Assembly: GCF_002939475.1 (NCBI RefSeq)
Contig: NZ_PKFQ01000001.1
Location: 6,135,001 to 6,199,000 of the forward strand
DNA from: Streptomyces cinnamoneus
GTDB taxonomy: Bacteria; Actinomycetota; Actinomycetes; Streptomycetales; Streptomycetaceae
Length of the DNA stretch: 64,000 bases
Direction: 5' to 3'
This document shows positions 1-11,651 of the stretch, piece by piece. The notes beneath the pieces were generated by a model. That model was not told where the DNA came from and did no database searches. It saw only the letters and a list, made by a program, of their open reading frames with translations. A program made the translations under genes and the position numbers. The first letter of the stretch is position 1; each line of letters opens with the position of its first letter.

Positions 1-416
1 CCGGGGACCACCTCGGTGGCGTAGCGGTGCGCCAGCCGCTTGTGCATGTGCATGTAGGAGCTGTAGAAGAGCGGGTCGCCCTCGGCGAGCACCGCGACCG
101 AGCGCCCGGCGTCCAGGTGCGCGGCCAGCCGGGCGGCGGCCTCCTCGTAGAACTCCTCCATCGCGCCCCGGTAGCCGCCGGGGTGGTCCGTGGTCTCCGT
201 GGTCACCGGGTAGACCAGGCGCTCCTCGACGTGGTCGGGGCGCAGATGGCGTTCGGCGATGGAGCGCGCGATGCTGCGGCCGTGCCGGGCGCTGTGGTAG
301 GCCACGACGTCGGCCGAGGCGATGACCTCGACGGCCCGCACGGTCATCAGGGACGGGTCGCCGGGGCCGAGACCGACCCCGTACAGCCTGCCCGTGGTCG
401 AAGACTGCTCGCTCAC
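1..416 (-). CDS. cobI: Precorrin-2 C20-methyltransferase (CobI), partial
   Basis: The 138 visible N-terminal codons read as a tetrapyrrole methylase. The SAM-binding start GVGLGPGDPSLMT is near residues 13-25, followed by VVAYHSARHG and, near residue 112, the loop AEGDPLFYSSYMHM that is typical of CobI. The enzyme methylates C20 of precorrin-2 in the aerobic cobalamin pathway. The GTG start overlaps the TGA of the upstream cobG-cobH gene by 4 nt (GTGA), so the two are probably translationally coupled. The 3' end lies beyond the left edge. Actinomycetes often carry CobI fused to CobJ, which cannot be judged here. Confidence 0.9.
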   Translation of the reverse strand, partial: MSEQSSTTGRLYGVGLGPGDPSLMTVRAVEVIASADVVAYHSARHGRSIARSIAERHLRPDHVEERLVYPVTTETTDHPGGYRGAMEEFYEEAAARLAAHLDAGRSVAVLAEGDPLFYSSYMHMHKRLAHRYATEVVP

Positions 417-2461
417 TCTTCCTCGCTCGCTATCGCGTTGATCGCGGCCGCGGCCATCGCGCTGCCGCCGCGCCGGCCCCGTACCACCAGGTACTCCAGC
501 CCCAGCGGGCTCTGGGCCAGCGCGTCCTTCGACTCGGCGGCTCCGATGAAGCCGACGGGGATGCCGAGGACGGCGGCCGGGCGGCCGGCCCCCTCGGCCA
601 CCATCTCCAGCAGCCGGAACAGGGCGGTGGGCGCGTTGCCGACCGCCACCACCGCGCCCTCCAGCTTGTCGCGCCACAGTTCGAGCGCCGCCGCGCTGCG
701 CGTCGTGCCCATGCGGGCCGCCAGCTCGGGGACCGCCGGGTCGGCGAGCGTGCACAGCACCTCGTTGCCGGCGGGCAGCCGCTTGCGGGTGACGCCGGAG
801 GCGACCATGTTCGCGTCGCACAGGATCGGCGCGCCCGCGAGCAGTGCCTCCCTGGCCCGCGCCACCACCTGGGGGGAGTACGCGAGGTCGCGCACGAGGT
901 CGGTCATCCCACAGGCGTGGATCATGCGCACCGCGACCCGGGCGACGTCCGGCGGCAGCCCGCCCAGGTCCGCCTCGGCACGGATGGTGGCGAAGGACTG
1001 GCGGTAGATGGACGCGCCGTCCTTTTCGTAGTCGAACACTCTGTCCTCGTTCACGTCGTGCATGTCGTGGTTGCGTGCCGCCGCCACCGCGCCGGCAAGT
1101 CCTCCAGCCGGCACCGGCCGCGCCGGCGTCGGCTCCGTGCCGCCGTCGCGCAGCCCGATCCGGTACCCCTCACCCGTGGCCAGCACGTCGACCCAGGTGC
1201 CCCCGGGGTGGCCGCAGCGCCGTTCGCACCCGGACCAGTACACCGGCAGTCCCCCGGCGCCACCAGGGCGCGCGGGCGGCGCGTCCGCCAGGCAGGCGGC
1301 GGCGTCGGCGCGTACGTCCGCCAGGGACTTGGCGCACCCCGGCCGGCCCGCGCAGGCGCCCACGCCGTGCCACGGGGACCGGGGGGAGGTGATCAGGCCC
1401 GCGTCGGCGAGCGCCGCGAGGCGCGCCGCGGCCGTGCGGGCCGTGAGGCCCGGGACGACGACGCCGCGCCAGGGTGTCACACGCAGTTCCCCGTCGCCGT
1501 CCTGGTCGGCGGTACGGGCCAGGAGCCGCCACTGGTCGGTGGTGAGCCGCCCCAGGGGCGCGGTCACCGACAGGGCGCACCGGCCGTCCGGGCCGTGGAC
1601 CAGGCCCGGTCCGGCCGGGGGGCCGACGGGCAGCGGGCGCGGCGGGACGGGCGCGCAGCCGATGCCGGCCGCGGCGAGGCGGACCGCCAGCCGGTCCGTG
1701 CACGGCCGCCGCCCGGGGGCGAGTTCGCGCACCCGCCAGGCCCGGCTGTCGCTCTCGCGCCGGGCGGCGAGGAACTCCAGGGCCGCCAGGGCCGCCGCGC
1801 GGGGTGCGTCGTCCGCCGCGACGCGCAGCGAGCCGGCGGTGCCGCCGGGGTCGTCGGTGCCGTACGACAGCAGGGCGCTGCGCCCGTCGTCGCTTGCGAT
1901 CAATGTCACATCGGGTCCGAGGGCGACGACGTCGCCCCGGCCGTCGTCCAGACCGAAGAGGAACCGACCCGACAATCCCGACAAGTCGCCTGAACTGTCC
2001 GTACCGCAGCCGGTATTGCCGGCGCACAGCAGCGCGTCCAGCCTCCTCGCCCAGGTCTGGACGTCCGCGTGCGCCCGGACGCCCCCGTGCGCCGACGCGT
2101 CCTCCCGCGCGCTCCCCGCTCCCCGTCCGTCCAGGCCGCACAACGGCGAAGCCACTATGTTGCGCACCCGGTCGTGCCGGTCCGACGGCAGCAGCCCCGC
2201 CGCGCGCAGGCGCGCGCCCAGGTCGGCGCCGCACCCGTCCGCGAGCCCGCGCACCTGCACGTTGCCGCGCGAGGTGAGGTCGAGGCGGCCGTCGCCCAAC
2301 TGGTCGGCGGCGTCGGCCAGAACACGTGCCTGACGAGCCGTCAGCAAACCGGCGGGCAGCCGGACCCGGGCCAGCCCGCCGTCGTCCGCGGAGTGCAGCC
2401 GCAGCGCGCCGGGGCAGGCGTCGCCTCGGTCGCGGCCAGGGGATTCGGGGGTGACGGGCAT
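413..2461 (-). CDS. cobG-cobH: CobG-CobH fusion: precorrin-3B synthase / precorrin-8X methylmutase
   Basis: One uninterrupted frame of 682 residues from the ATG at 2461. Residues 1-466 are a ferredoxin-dependent sulfite/nitrite reductase-like CobG, with cysteines GACAGRPGC (about 366-374) and SGCERRCG (about 410-417) that would hold the 4Fe-4S cluster. It performs the oxygen-dependent ring-contraction priming step. Residues 467-682 are CobH, starting MHDVNEDRVFDYEKDG and with the catalytic-type histidine in RMIHACGM; it moves the C11 methyl to C12, giving hydrogenobyrinate. The two are usually separate adjacent genes; here no stop separates them and the linker is only a few residues. An alternative ATG lies at 2473, and neither start has a clear Shine-Dalgarno. 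It overlaps cobI downstream. Confidence 0.85.
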   Translation of the reverse strand: MPVTPESPGRDRGDACPGALRLHSADDGGLARVRLPAGLLTARQARVLADAADQLGDGRLDLTSRGNVQVRGLADGCGADLGARLRAAGLLPSDRHDRVRNIVASPLCGLDGRGAGSAREDASAHGGVRAHADVQTWARRLDALLCAGNTGCGTDSSGDLSGLSGRFLFGLDDGRGDVVALGPDVTLIASDDGRSALLSYGTDDPGGTAGSLRVAADDAPRAAALAALEFLAARRESDSRAWRVRELAPGRRPCTDRLAVRLAAAGIGCAPVPPRPLPVGPPAGPGLVHGPDGRCALSVTAPLGRLTTDQWRLLARTADQDGDGELRVTPWRGVVVPGLTARTAAARLAALADAGLITSPRSPWHGVGACAGRPGCAKSLADVRADAAACLADAPPARPGGAGGLPVYWSGCERRCGHPGGTWVDVLATGEGYRIGLRDGGTEPTPARPVPAGGLAGAVAAARNHDMHDVNEDRVFDYEKDGASIYRQSFATIRAEADLGGLPPDVARVAVRMIHACGMTDLVRDLAYSPQVVARAREALLAGAPILCDANMVASGVTRKRLPAGNEVLCTLADPAVPELAARMGTTRSAAALELWRDKLEGAVVAVGNAPTALFRLLEMVAEGAGRPAAVLGIPVGFIGAAESKDALAQSPLGLEYLVVRGRRGGSAMAAAAINAIASEEE

Positions 2462-2654
2462 GGCGGCGAGCATAGCCGGGGGTGTGGAGCGCGCCCCCGG
2501 CCCCGCCCGCACACCCTTCCCCCGGCGGCTCCGTCCGGCACCCGGTCCGGTGGCCCCGGACGCGGCCCCGGAAAACGACGCATGGACACACCCCCACCGG
2601 GGAAGGGACCAGAACACTCTCCCCTCCGGCTCCCGCCGCGCGATCGCTACTATG

Positions 2655-2795
2655 ACCACCGGCGGAGCCATCCGCCGAAACGCCAGCGACGGCGTCAGGG
2701 GAGGAAGCCGGTGGAACTCCGGCACGGTCCCGCCACTGTGAGCGCAGCGACACCGCCGCGCGAGTCAGGAACTCCCGCCGTCCTCCAACCGCCCG
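2655..2795 (+). promoter_or_regulatory. Cobalamin riboswitch upstream of cobN
   Basis: It shows the conserved cobalamin-riboswitch blocks in order: GGAAGCCGGTGGAACTCCGG at 2703-2722, CCCGCCACTGTGAGCG at 2729-2744, and a B12-box-like GAGTCAGGAACTCCCGCC at 2762-2779. The GC-rich stretch that follows, up to the GTG of cobN at 2893, could hold the expression platform. It is in the sense orientation for cobN only. The 2462-2654 part of this gap, toward cobG, shows no second riboswitch; a weak -10-like tactat lies at 2648. Outer boundaries are approximate. Confidence 0.88.
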
Positions 2796-2892
2796 GGGCG
2801 CGGACCCCGAGGAAGGCCAGCCGCAGCATGCGCACATCGTGGTGCCGCGCACCCCGGGCGACCCTCGAAGCACTCGCCCTCGGGAGCGCCGC

Positions 2893-6492
<3,600 letters not shown>

Positions 6493-6521
6493 GACGGGAG
6501 CCGGGGGCGCCGCCGCTCCCG

Positions 6522-6556
6522 GCGTCCGGAGCGGGTGCCGCCCCCGCTCCGGACGC
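6522..6556 (+). terminator. Terminator after cobN
   Basis: A perfect 14-bp stem, GCGTCCGGAGCGGG (6522-6535) with CCCGCTCCGGACGC (6543-6556), encloses a 7-nt loop. It lies 29 nt after the cobN stop and ahead of the von Willebrand gene. There is no U-tract, which is common for terminators in high-GC actinomycetes. Confidence 0.75.
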
Positions 6557-6610
6557 CCGCGGCCGCCGCCGGGTTTGGGTCCCGCCACCGGTGATCACTA
6601 GGATTTCCGG

Positions 6611-7876
6611 ATGATCACCACAAGACGGCTCGCGGCGGGAGCCTGTGCGCTACTCGCCGCCCTGGCCGGGGGCGTCGCACCGGCGAACGCCGCCGACGGG
6701 CCCGCCAAGAACTCCCCCAAGGTAGAGCTCGTCCTGGACGTCAGCGGCTCCATGCGCGCCCAGGACGTGGACGGCGGCAGACGCACCCGCATGGCGGCCG
6801 CGCAGCAGGCGTTCAACGAGGTCATCGACGCCACGCCGGAGAACGTGCGCCTCGGCATCCGGACCCTCGGCGCCAGCTACGCCGGCGAGGACAAGGCGAT
6901 CGGCTGCCGCGACAGCCAGCAGCTCTACCGCGTCGGCAAGGTCGACCGCACGGACGCCAAGGCCGCCGTGGCCGGCCTCCGCCCGACCGGCTGGACCCCG
7001 ATCGGGTACGCCCTGCGCGGCGCCGACCAGGACCTGGGGACCGACGGCGGTACGCGCCGGATCGTGCTCATCACCGACGGTGAGGACTCCTGCGGGATGC
7101 CCGACCCGTGCGACGTGGCGCGCGAACTCGCCGCCAAGGGCACGCACTTGACGATCGACACCCTCGGTCTCACCCAGGACGACAAGACCCGCGAGCAGCT
7201 CAGCTGCATCGCCGAGGCCACGGGCGGTACGTACACCACCGTCCGAGAGACCAAGGAACTGTCCGGGCGCATCAAGCAGCTCGTGCGCCGCGCCGAGACG
7301 CCGGTCGAGACGCCGAAGCCCGTCACGGGCACCGACCAGTGCTCGACCGCGCCCGAGCTGCGCGCCGGCATCTGGACCGACCGCGAGAAGTTCTCCGAGC
7401 ACCGCTGGTACCGCGTCAAGGTCAAGCCCGGCCAGGAGCTGCGCGCCTCGGTGAGCGTCGGCGCCGACCGGGCCGTCGACCGGGACTACGGCGTGCTGCT
7501 GCGCGCGGTGACCGAGGGCGGCCAGGAACTGGTCCGCGGCTCGGACGCCGGCAGCGGCCGCACCGACGTGATGGCGGCCGGACTGCGCCACCCCGTGGCC
7601 GAGGCGAAGGACGACGGGGACAAGGCCCCCCGCACCGTGTGCCTGGAGGTCTCCAACTCCTTCTCCGCGCCGCCCTCCGTCCAGCGGGAGCCCGGCCTGC
7701 CCGTCGAGCTGGCCGTCGACCTGGTGAAGGGCCCCGACGACCCCTCGGACCTTGCCGCCTTCGGCCTCGGCCGCGGCTGGGTGCTCCTCGCCGTCCTCGC
7801 CGTGACCGGGCTGCTCGCCGGTCTGCTGTGGGGCTGGCTGGCCCGTTGGCGCCTCGCGGTGTGGAGGGAGAACTGA
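6611..7876 (+). CDS. Secreted/membrane-anchored von Willebrand factor A domain protein
   Basis: 421 residues. A signal peptide ends near ANA-AD (residues 25-29). The VWA domain has all three metal-site (MIDAS) elements: DVSGSM at 43-48, the threonine loop GWTPIGYAL near 127-135, and LITDGEDSCG at 153-162. A second extracellular part (about 240-370) has paired cysteines, and one membrane helix near 390-412 is followed by a short basic tail. This gives a type I topology with the domain outside the cell. AGGA at 6600-6603 sits well before the ATG. The stop overlaps the next start by one base (TGATG), so the two are probably made together. Ligand and role are unknown. Confidence 0.85.
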   Translation: MITTRRLAAGACALLAALAGGVAPANAADGPAKNSPKVELVLDVSGSMRAQDVDGGRRTRMAAAQQAFNEVIDATPENVRLGIRTLGASYAGEDKAIGCRDSQQLYRVGKVDRTDAKAAVAGLRPTGWTPIGYALRGADQDLGTDGGTRRIVLITDGEDSCGMPDPCDVARELAAKGTHLTIDTLGLTQDDKTREQLSCIAEATGGTYTTVRETKELSGRIKQLVRRAETPVETPKPVTGTDQCSTAPELRAGIWTDREKFSEHRWYRVKVKPGQELRASVSVGADRAVDRDYGVLLRAVTEGGQELVRGSDAGSGRTDVMAAGLRHPVAEAKDDGDKAPRTVCLEVSNSFSAPPSVQREPGLPVELAVDLVKGPDDPSDLAAFGLGRGWVLLAVLAVTGLLAGLLWGWLARWRLAVWREN

Positions 7877-8595
7877 TGCGACGCACAACACGGATGACGA
7901 CCGCGGCGCTGCTCGCCGGCACGGCGCTGTTCGGGTCGGCCACGGCCGCGGCCGCCGACGACGACAAGCCCACCGAGGCCGGCACGGCCTTCCGGACCGC
8001 GACGGCGATCGAGCAGGGCGAGAAGGCCACGGCGGACGCGTCGACCGGTGACTACCTCTACTGGCAGTTCCCGGCCGGCGCCGGCCGGCGCCCCACGGCC
8101 AAGGCCACGGTGACGCTGCCGCAGGCGTCCTCGCGGCACGGCGCCGCCACCTGGCGGCTCGACGTCTTCGACGGGCTGCGCCGCCGTCAGGCGTGCGCCT
8201 CGGGCGAGCCCGCCAAGCGGGCCTCGGAGCAGGACGCCTCGGTGACCTTGACCTGCACGCTGCGGACGGTGCGGCCCTGGTCGGAGCGGTGGGCCAACGA
8301 CCCGCTGCCGGGGGCCTACTACATGCGTGTCACCGTCACCGACGTCCCCGACCGGGATCTCGGGCTGCCGGTGAAGGCCGAGGTCCAGGCGACGGCGGAG
8401 GACGCCGGCGGGGCCCGGGCGGAGGGCGGTGAGCTGGGCGCGCCCCTGCACGCCGCGGCCGTCGCCGAGCCGGAGGACGGCTGGACGGGCAGCTGGTGGT
8501 CGGACCGCTGGGCCTGGACCGTGGGCGGCGCCGTGCTCTGCGCGCTCGCCGCCGTCGGCGGCTACACCCTCACGCGCCACCCGCGCCGGCGGTAG
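7876..8595 (+). CDS. Secreted, C-terminally membrane-anchored partner of the VWA protein (unknown function)
   Basis: 239 residues from an ATG that shares its A with the TGA of the upstream VWA gene. A signal peptide (about 1-28, cleaved near AAAADDD) is followed by an extracellular domain rich in Thr, Ala and Trp with two cysteines (RQACASG and LTCTLR). A single C-terminal helix near 212-232 (WTVGGAVLCALAAVGGYTL) precedes a basic RHPRRR end. It shares the N-out, C-anchored layout of its neighbour. Tight coupling suggests the two form one surface complex. I recognise no catalytic motif. Confidence 0.75.
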   Translation: MRRTTRMTTAALLAGTALFGSATAAAADDDKPTEAGTAFRTATAIEQGEKATADASTGDYLYWQFPAGAGRRPTAKATVTLPQASSRHGAATWRLDVFDGLRRRQACASGEPAKRASEQDASVTLTCTLRTVRPWSERWANDPLPGAYYMRVTVTDVPDRDLGLPVKAEVQATAEDAGGARAEGGELGAPLHAAAVAEPEDGWTGSWWSDRWAWTVGGAVLCALAAVGGYTLTRHPRRR

Positions 8596-8618
8596 CCGGC
8601 GGGCAACCCCCGCGAGGT

Positions 8619-8651
8619 GACGGCGGCACCCCGGCCCGGGGTGCCGCCGTC
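8619..8651. terminator. Bidirectional terminator between convergent genes
   Basis: GACGGCGGCACCCC (8619-8632) pairs perfectly with GGGGTGCCGCCGTC (8638-8651) around a 5-nt loop. It lies in the 62-bp gap between the rightward membrane protein gene and the leftward protease gene, and so could serve both. Confidence 0.75.
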
Positions 8652-8657
8652 CCGCGT

Positions 8658-9608
8658 TCAGCGCTCGTCCGGCTCGGCGGGCGGGTCGCCGGCCACGGCG
8701 TGCAGGTACAGGGCGAGCAGGTCGCCGGTGAAGTACGAGCTGTAGGAGATGTCCGGAGTGTCACCACCGGTGTGGTAGCCGCCGATGACACCGATCAGTT
8801 CGTACCCGGACCCGCCGCGCACCAGGAACGGCCCGCCCGACGTGCCACCGACGTACCCGGCGCAGGCGATCTCCAGGAAGTCCCCGGGCGCCCGGGGGTC
8901 CGTGCTGGTGTAGCGGTGCGTGGACGAGCGGCAGTCCAGCGGCTTGGGGTACGTGGCGTCGCTGTTCCCGGGGTAGCCGATCAGGCGTACGTCCTCGTGG
9001 TCGTAGCCGGGGCGGATCGCCAGGCCGAAGCCGCCGACCGCGCGCTGCACGGCGGTCCCGTCCGCCCGCTCGCCCAGCCGGACGACGGTGTAGTCCCAGC
9101 GGGCCCCGCCGTCGGTGCCCAGGTCGTAGTAGCGCTCGTCGATGTAGATGTCCTCGACGGGGAAGACGCCGTGCGGCTTCCGGCCGTCGTGGTACTGCGG
9201 CACGAAGGACAGGTGCTTCTTGGGGGCGGGTGAGCGCAGGCAGTGGGCGGCGCTCACGGCCAGGTCGCGGTGCGGGCTGCGCACGACCGTGCCGCCGCAG
9301 AAGCGGCCGGTGTTGTTCCCGTCCGTCCAGAAGAACGTGCCCACTTGCGGCAGCCCGTCGAAGGGGTGACTGGGCGGCACGTCGGAGGCGCGGCCCCCGG
9401 TCGCCCGCCTGCCGTCGCCGGCGGCCGGGGCGGCGGCCCGCATGCGCTCGGGCGTCCAGTAGGAGTCGGCCGCCGCGGCCGCGGCGCGCGGCGCCGACCG
9501 GACGGGGGAGGCCGAGGCGGCCGGGCCGGGCAGCGCCGCGACCGCCGTCAGCAGGCCGAGGACGAGGGCGGCGAGGCCCCGTAAGGCGAAGGGTCCGGGT
9601 CTTTCCAT
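8658..9608 (-). CDS. Secreted trypsin-like serine protease
   Basis: 316 residues. The start is the ATG at 9608, preceded at good spacing by GGGAGGAA. A signal peptide covers about 1-34 (LPGPAASA), then comes an Ala-rich pro-region. The chymotrypsin-fold triad is visible: His122 in VSAAHCL, Asp172 in WDYTVVRL and Ser257 in GGTSGGPF. The segment GRFCGGTVV before the histidine is the usual first-barrel strand. The product is an extracellular endopeptidase whose substrate cannot be read from sequence. It is convergent with the VWA pair. Confidence 0.9.
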   Translation of the reverse strand: MERPGPFALRGLAALVLGLLTAVAALPGPAASASPVRSAPRAAAAAADSYWTPERMRAAAPAAGDGRRATGGRASDVPPSHPFDGLPQVGTFFWTDGNNTGRFCGGTVVRSPHRDLAVSAAHCLRSPAPKKHLSFVPQYHDGRKPHGVFPVEDIYIDERYYDLGTDGGARWDYTVVRLGERADGTAVQRAVGGFGLAIRPGYDHEDVRLIGYPGNSDATYPKPLDCRSSTHRYTSTDPRAPGDFLEIACAGYVGGTSGGPFLVRGGSGYELIGVIGGYHTGGDTPDISYSSYFTGDLLALYLHAVAGDPPAEPDER

Positions 9609-9878
9609 GAGTGGTTCCTCCCTGGTGCGCGGACGACGGGAACGGGCGGGAAGCACGAGGTGAGCGTGTCATCGTCCTACGGCCGGGAGACCCGTGGCGA
9701 GAGGCCGACGCGGGCGGATTCACCAGGACGCCGGACAACGGGCCCCCGGACCGGGCCGCGGGCGGGGCCGCCGGCCGTCCCGGCACGGGCCGGCTGCCGG
9801 AGGCGGGAGGTAGCCTGTCGCCGACAGACGGGGGCGCGAGGCCGGCCCGGTCCGGCCGCGAGGGTGGGGAGTTGGCAG

Positions 9879-10247
9879 ATGGTCGATCCGATGTCGCTGA
9901 CCGCGATCTCGACGGCGGTGACGGCGGCCGCGGGGGCCGCCGGGACGGAGGCGGGACGCCGGATGTGGGGTTCGCTGACGGACCTGGCGCGCCGGGCCTT
10001 CGGGCGCGGCGGGGAGGACGACGGCGCGGCTCCGCTGCCGCTGGACCCGCGGAGCGAGGAGCAGGTGCGGGAGCTCGCCGCGCTGATCTTCACACAGGGG
10101 CGGCAGGACCCCCGGTTCGCCGCCGAGTTCCGGGAGTGGGCGGAGCGCGCCAGCGCCCTGTCTGTCGACAACAGCACGGTCACCAACAACTTCTCCGGCC
10201 GGGGCGGGGTCGTCTACCAGGGCAGGGACTTCACCATCGGCGGGTGA
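9879..10247 (+). CDS. Small hypothetical protein with Asn/Gly-rich C-terminal motif
   Basis: 122 residues from the ATG at 9879 (MVDPMSLTAIS). The N-terminal part is an Ala/Thr-rich helix, followed by an acidic patch and a helical segment (SEEQVRELAALIFTQGRQD). The tail TVTNNFSGRGGVVYQGRDF is of the kind seen at the ends of several small actinobacterial proteins of unknown role. No signal peptide or catalytic motif is visible. It lies 227 bp upstream of the XRE cassette on the same strand. I do not recognise a named family. Confidence 0.6.
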   Translation: MVDPMSLTAISTAVTAAAGAAGTEAGRRMWGSLTDLARRAFGRGGEDDGAAPLPLDPRSEEQVRELAALIFTQGRQDPRFAAEFREWAERASALSVDNSTVTNNFSGRGGVVYQGRDFTIGG

Positions 10248-10322
10248 CCCGGCGGCCGTCGCGGCAGGCGGTCCCGTGGCGCGGAGCCCGCTGCCGGCGC
10301 GGCCGGGGGCGCCCCTCAACTC

Positions 10323-10420
10323 CCGGTTAAGTTCTTCACCGCCTCCTCACCTCGGGCGGACTAGTGCTCGGCATCCCGCCGTGGCAGGATGCCCGTGCGG
10401 CCACTGGAGGACTTAACCGG
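10323..10420. repeat. Inverted pair of 15-bp motifs upstream of the XRE gene
   Basis: CCGGTTAAGTTCTTC (10323-10337) recurs in inverted orientation at 10406-10420; read on the minus strand the second copy is CCGGTTAAGTCCTCC, 13 of 15 identical. The arms flank about 68 bp, and the second ends 53 bp before the ATG of the regulator. This arrangement is plausible for autoregulatory operators. No gene lies between 10248 and 10473. Confidence 0.5.
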
Positions 10421-10473
10421 CCGTGAGGGTCCGTTGGTCGTGTGACACCGAGCACGCGAAGGAATCGGGGCGG

Positions 10474-10956
10474 ATGGCAACCGGGGTGGACAGGTCGGCA
10501 GGTGACGCGGGAAGCCCGCTCGCCCAGCGGCTCAACTACCTTTTCGCGGCCATGCACCCGCCCGGGGCCCCGTACACCAACGCGCACGTGGCCGAGGAGA
10601 TCAGCCGCGGCGAGGAGTACGGCGGGGTCACGCTCACCGAGCAGTACCTGTCCATGCTCCGCAACGGCCGGCGCGCCAACCCCAGCCCGGACGTCCTGCG
10701 GGCGCTGGCGAAATTCTTCGCGGTGCCCGTGGGTTACCTGATGGGTGACCTGTCGGCGTCGCAGGCCGCCCGGGTGGAGGAGGAGGTCCGTTTTCTCGTC
10801 GCCATGAGGGACCAGCGCGTGCGGGCCATCGCCCTGCGTTCGGTGGGCCTGCCACCCGAGGTGCAGGACAGCCTCACGACCATCATCTCCCAGTTCCGGC
10901 AGCAGATGAACCTCCCGTCCGACCCGCCCGACGCGGGACGTGAGGAGCGCTCGTGA
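10474..10956 (+). CDS. XRE-like helix-turn-helix regulator
   Basis: 160 residues from the ATG at 10474 (MATGVDRSAG); an in-frame GTG at 10423 would add 17. A helix-turn-helix fold is suggested by LAQRLNYLFAAM, VAEEISRGEEYG, LTEQYLSMLRNGRR and LRALAKFFAVPVGYLMGD, the last being the usual end of an XRE/lambda-repressor-type domain. The C-terminal half is helical and acidic, probably for dimerisation. Its TGA overlaps the GTG of the metallopeptidase gene. In cassettes of this type the regulator may be a partner or substrate of the peptidase. Confidence 0.8.
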   Translation: MATGVDRSAGDAGSPLAQRLNYLFAAMHPPGAPYTNAHVAEEISRGEEYGGVTLTEQYLSMLRNGRRANPSPDVLRALAKFFAVPVGYLMGDLSASQAARVEEEVRFLVAMRDQRVRAIALRSVGLPPEVQDSLTTIISQFRQQMNLPSDPPDAGREERS

Positions 10957-11651
10957 CCCTCATGGCGCAAGAGGACCGGCTCTTCACTTACTGGCGGCGT
11001 ACCGAGGACGAGGACGGTGCAGGCATGCGGGTGGGGCGGATACGGCGGCGGTGCAAGCAGCTGATCCAGGAGCTCGGCCTGCCCGCGTCGACCGGCCTGC
11101 AGGGTCTCTGCGACGCCCTCGCGGGCCGCGTGGGGCGGCCGATCCACCTGGTGCCGATGAGCCTGGACGGCGTGGTCTCCGGCATGACGGCCACCACGGA
11201 CGACGCGTTCTGGATCGTCTACGAGCAGAAGACCTCGCCCTGGCACCAGGTCCACATCGTGCTGCACGAGATCGGCCACCTCCTCCTGGGCCACGACCAG
11301 GACCCCGCCGTCACCGAGGACGCCCTCAAGGTGTGGACCCCCTCGGTGGACGTGGCCACGGCCATGCGTCGCATGGGCCTGACCATGGGCCTGGCGCGCC
11401 ACCACTGCTACGACAACCTCACCGAGCGCGAGACGGAGATCCTCGGCACCCTGCTCATGGCGAAGGTCGTGCCCCCGCCGCCCGGCCGGGAACAGCCCCT
11501 GGAGGGCGCGGCGGCCGAGCTGGCCGCCGCCCTCGGTCCGGCGCTGGAGCACGTACGCCGCCGGCTGCGCAGCGAGGCCGGCACCGGCGTGCGGACCGGC
11601 GTCGCGCCCGCTGGGGACGGCGCCACGGGAGCGGGAGGCGACGGTGTTTGA
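10953..11651 (+). CDS. HEXXH zinc metallopeptidase, ImmA/IrrE-like
   Basis: 232 residues. The zinc-peptidase motif HEIGHLLLGH (residues 105-114) is preceded by a hydrophobic strand, and a downstream LTERETEILGTLL could supply the third, acidic ligand. This matches the small cytosolic ImmA/IrrE layout, whose members cleave XRE-type repressors encoded next to them, as here. The GTG start overlaps the regulator by 4 nt, with GAGGAG at 10942-10947. The 3' end overlaps the membrane protein gene by 8 nt. The Arg- and Gly-rich tail past residue 190 is probably disordered. The actual substrate is inferred from context only. Confidence 0.8.
   Translation: MTLMAQEDRLFTYWRRTEDEDGAGMRVGRIRRRCKQLIQELGLPASTGLQGLCDALAGRVGRPIHLVPMSLDGVVSGMTATTDDAFWIVYEQKTSPWHQVHIVLHEIGHLLLGHDQDPAVTEDALKVWTPSVDVATAMRRMGLTMGLARHHCYDNLTERETEILGTLLMAKVVPPPPGREQPLEGAAAELAAALGPALEHVRRRLRSEAGTGVRTGVAPAGDGATGAGGDGV

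Noticed and set aside
27..1007. A rightward 326-residue frame at the left edge
   Set aside because: It is antisense to cobI and cobH, both of which are clear by motif.
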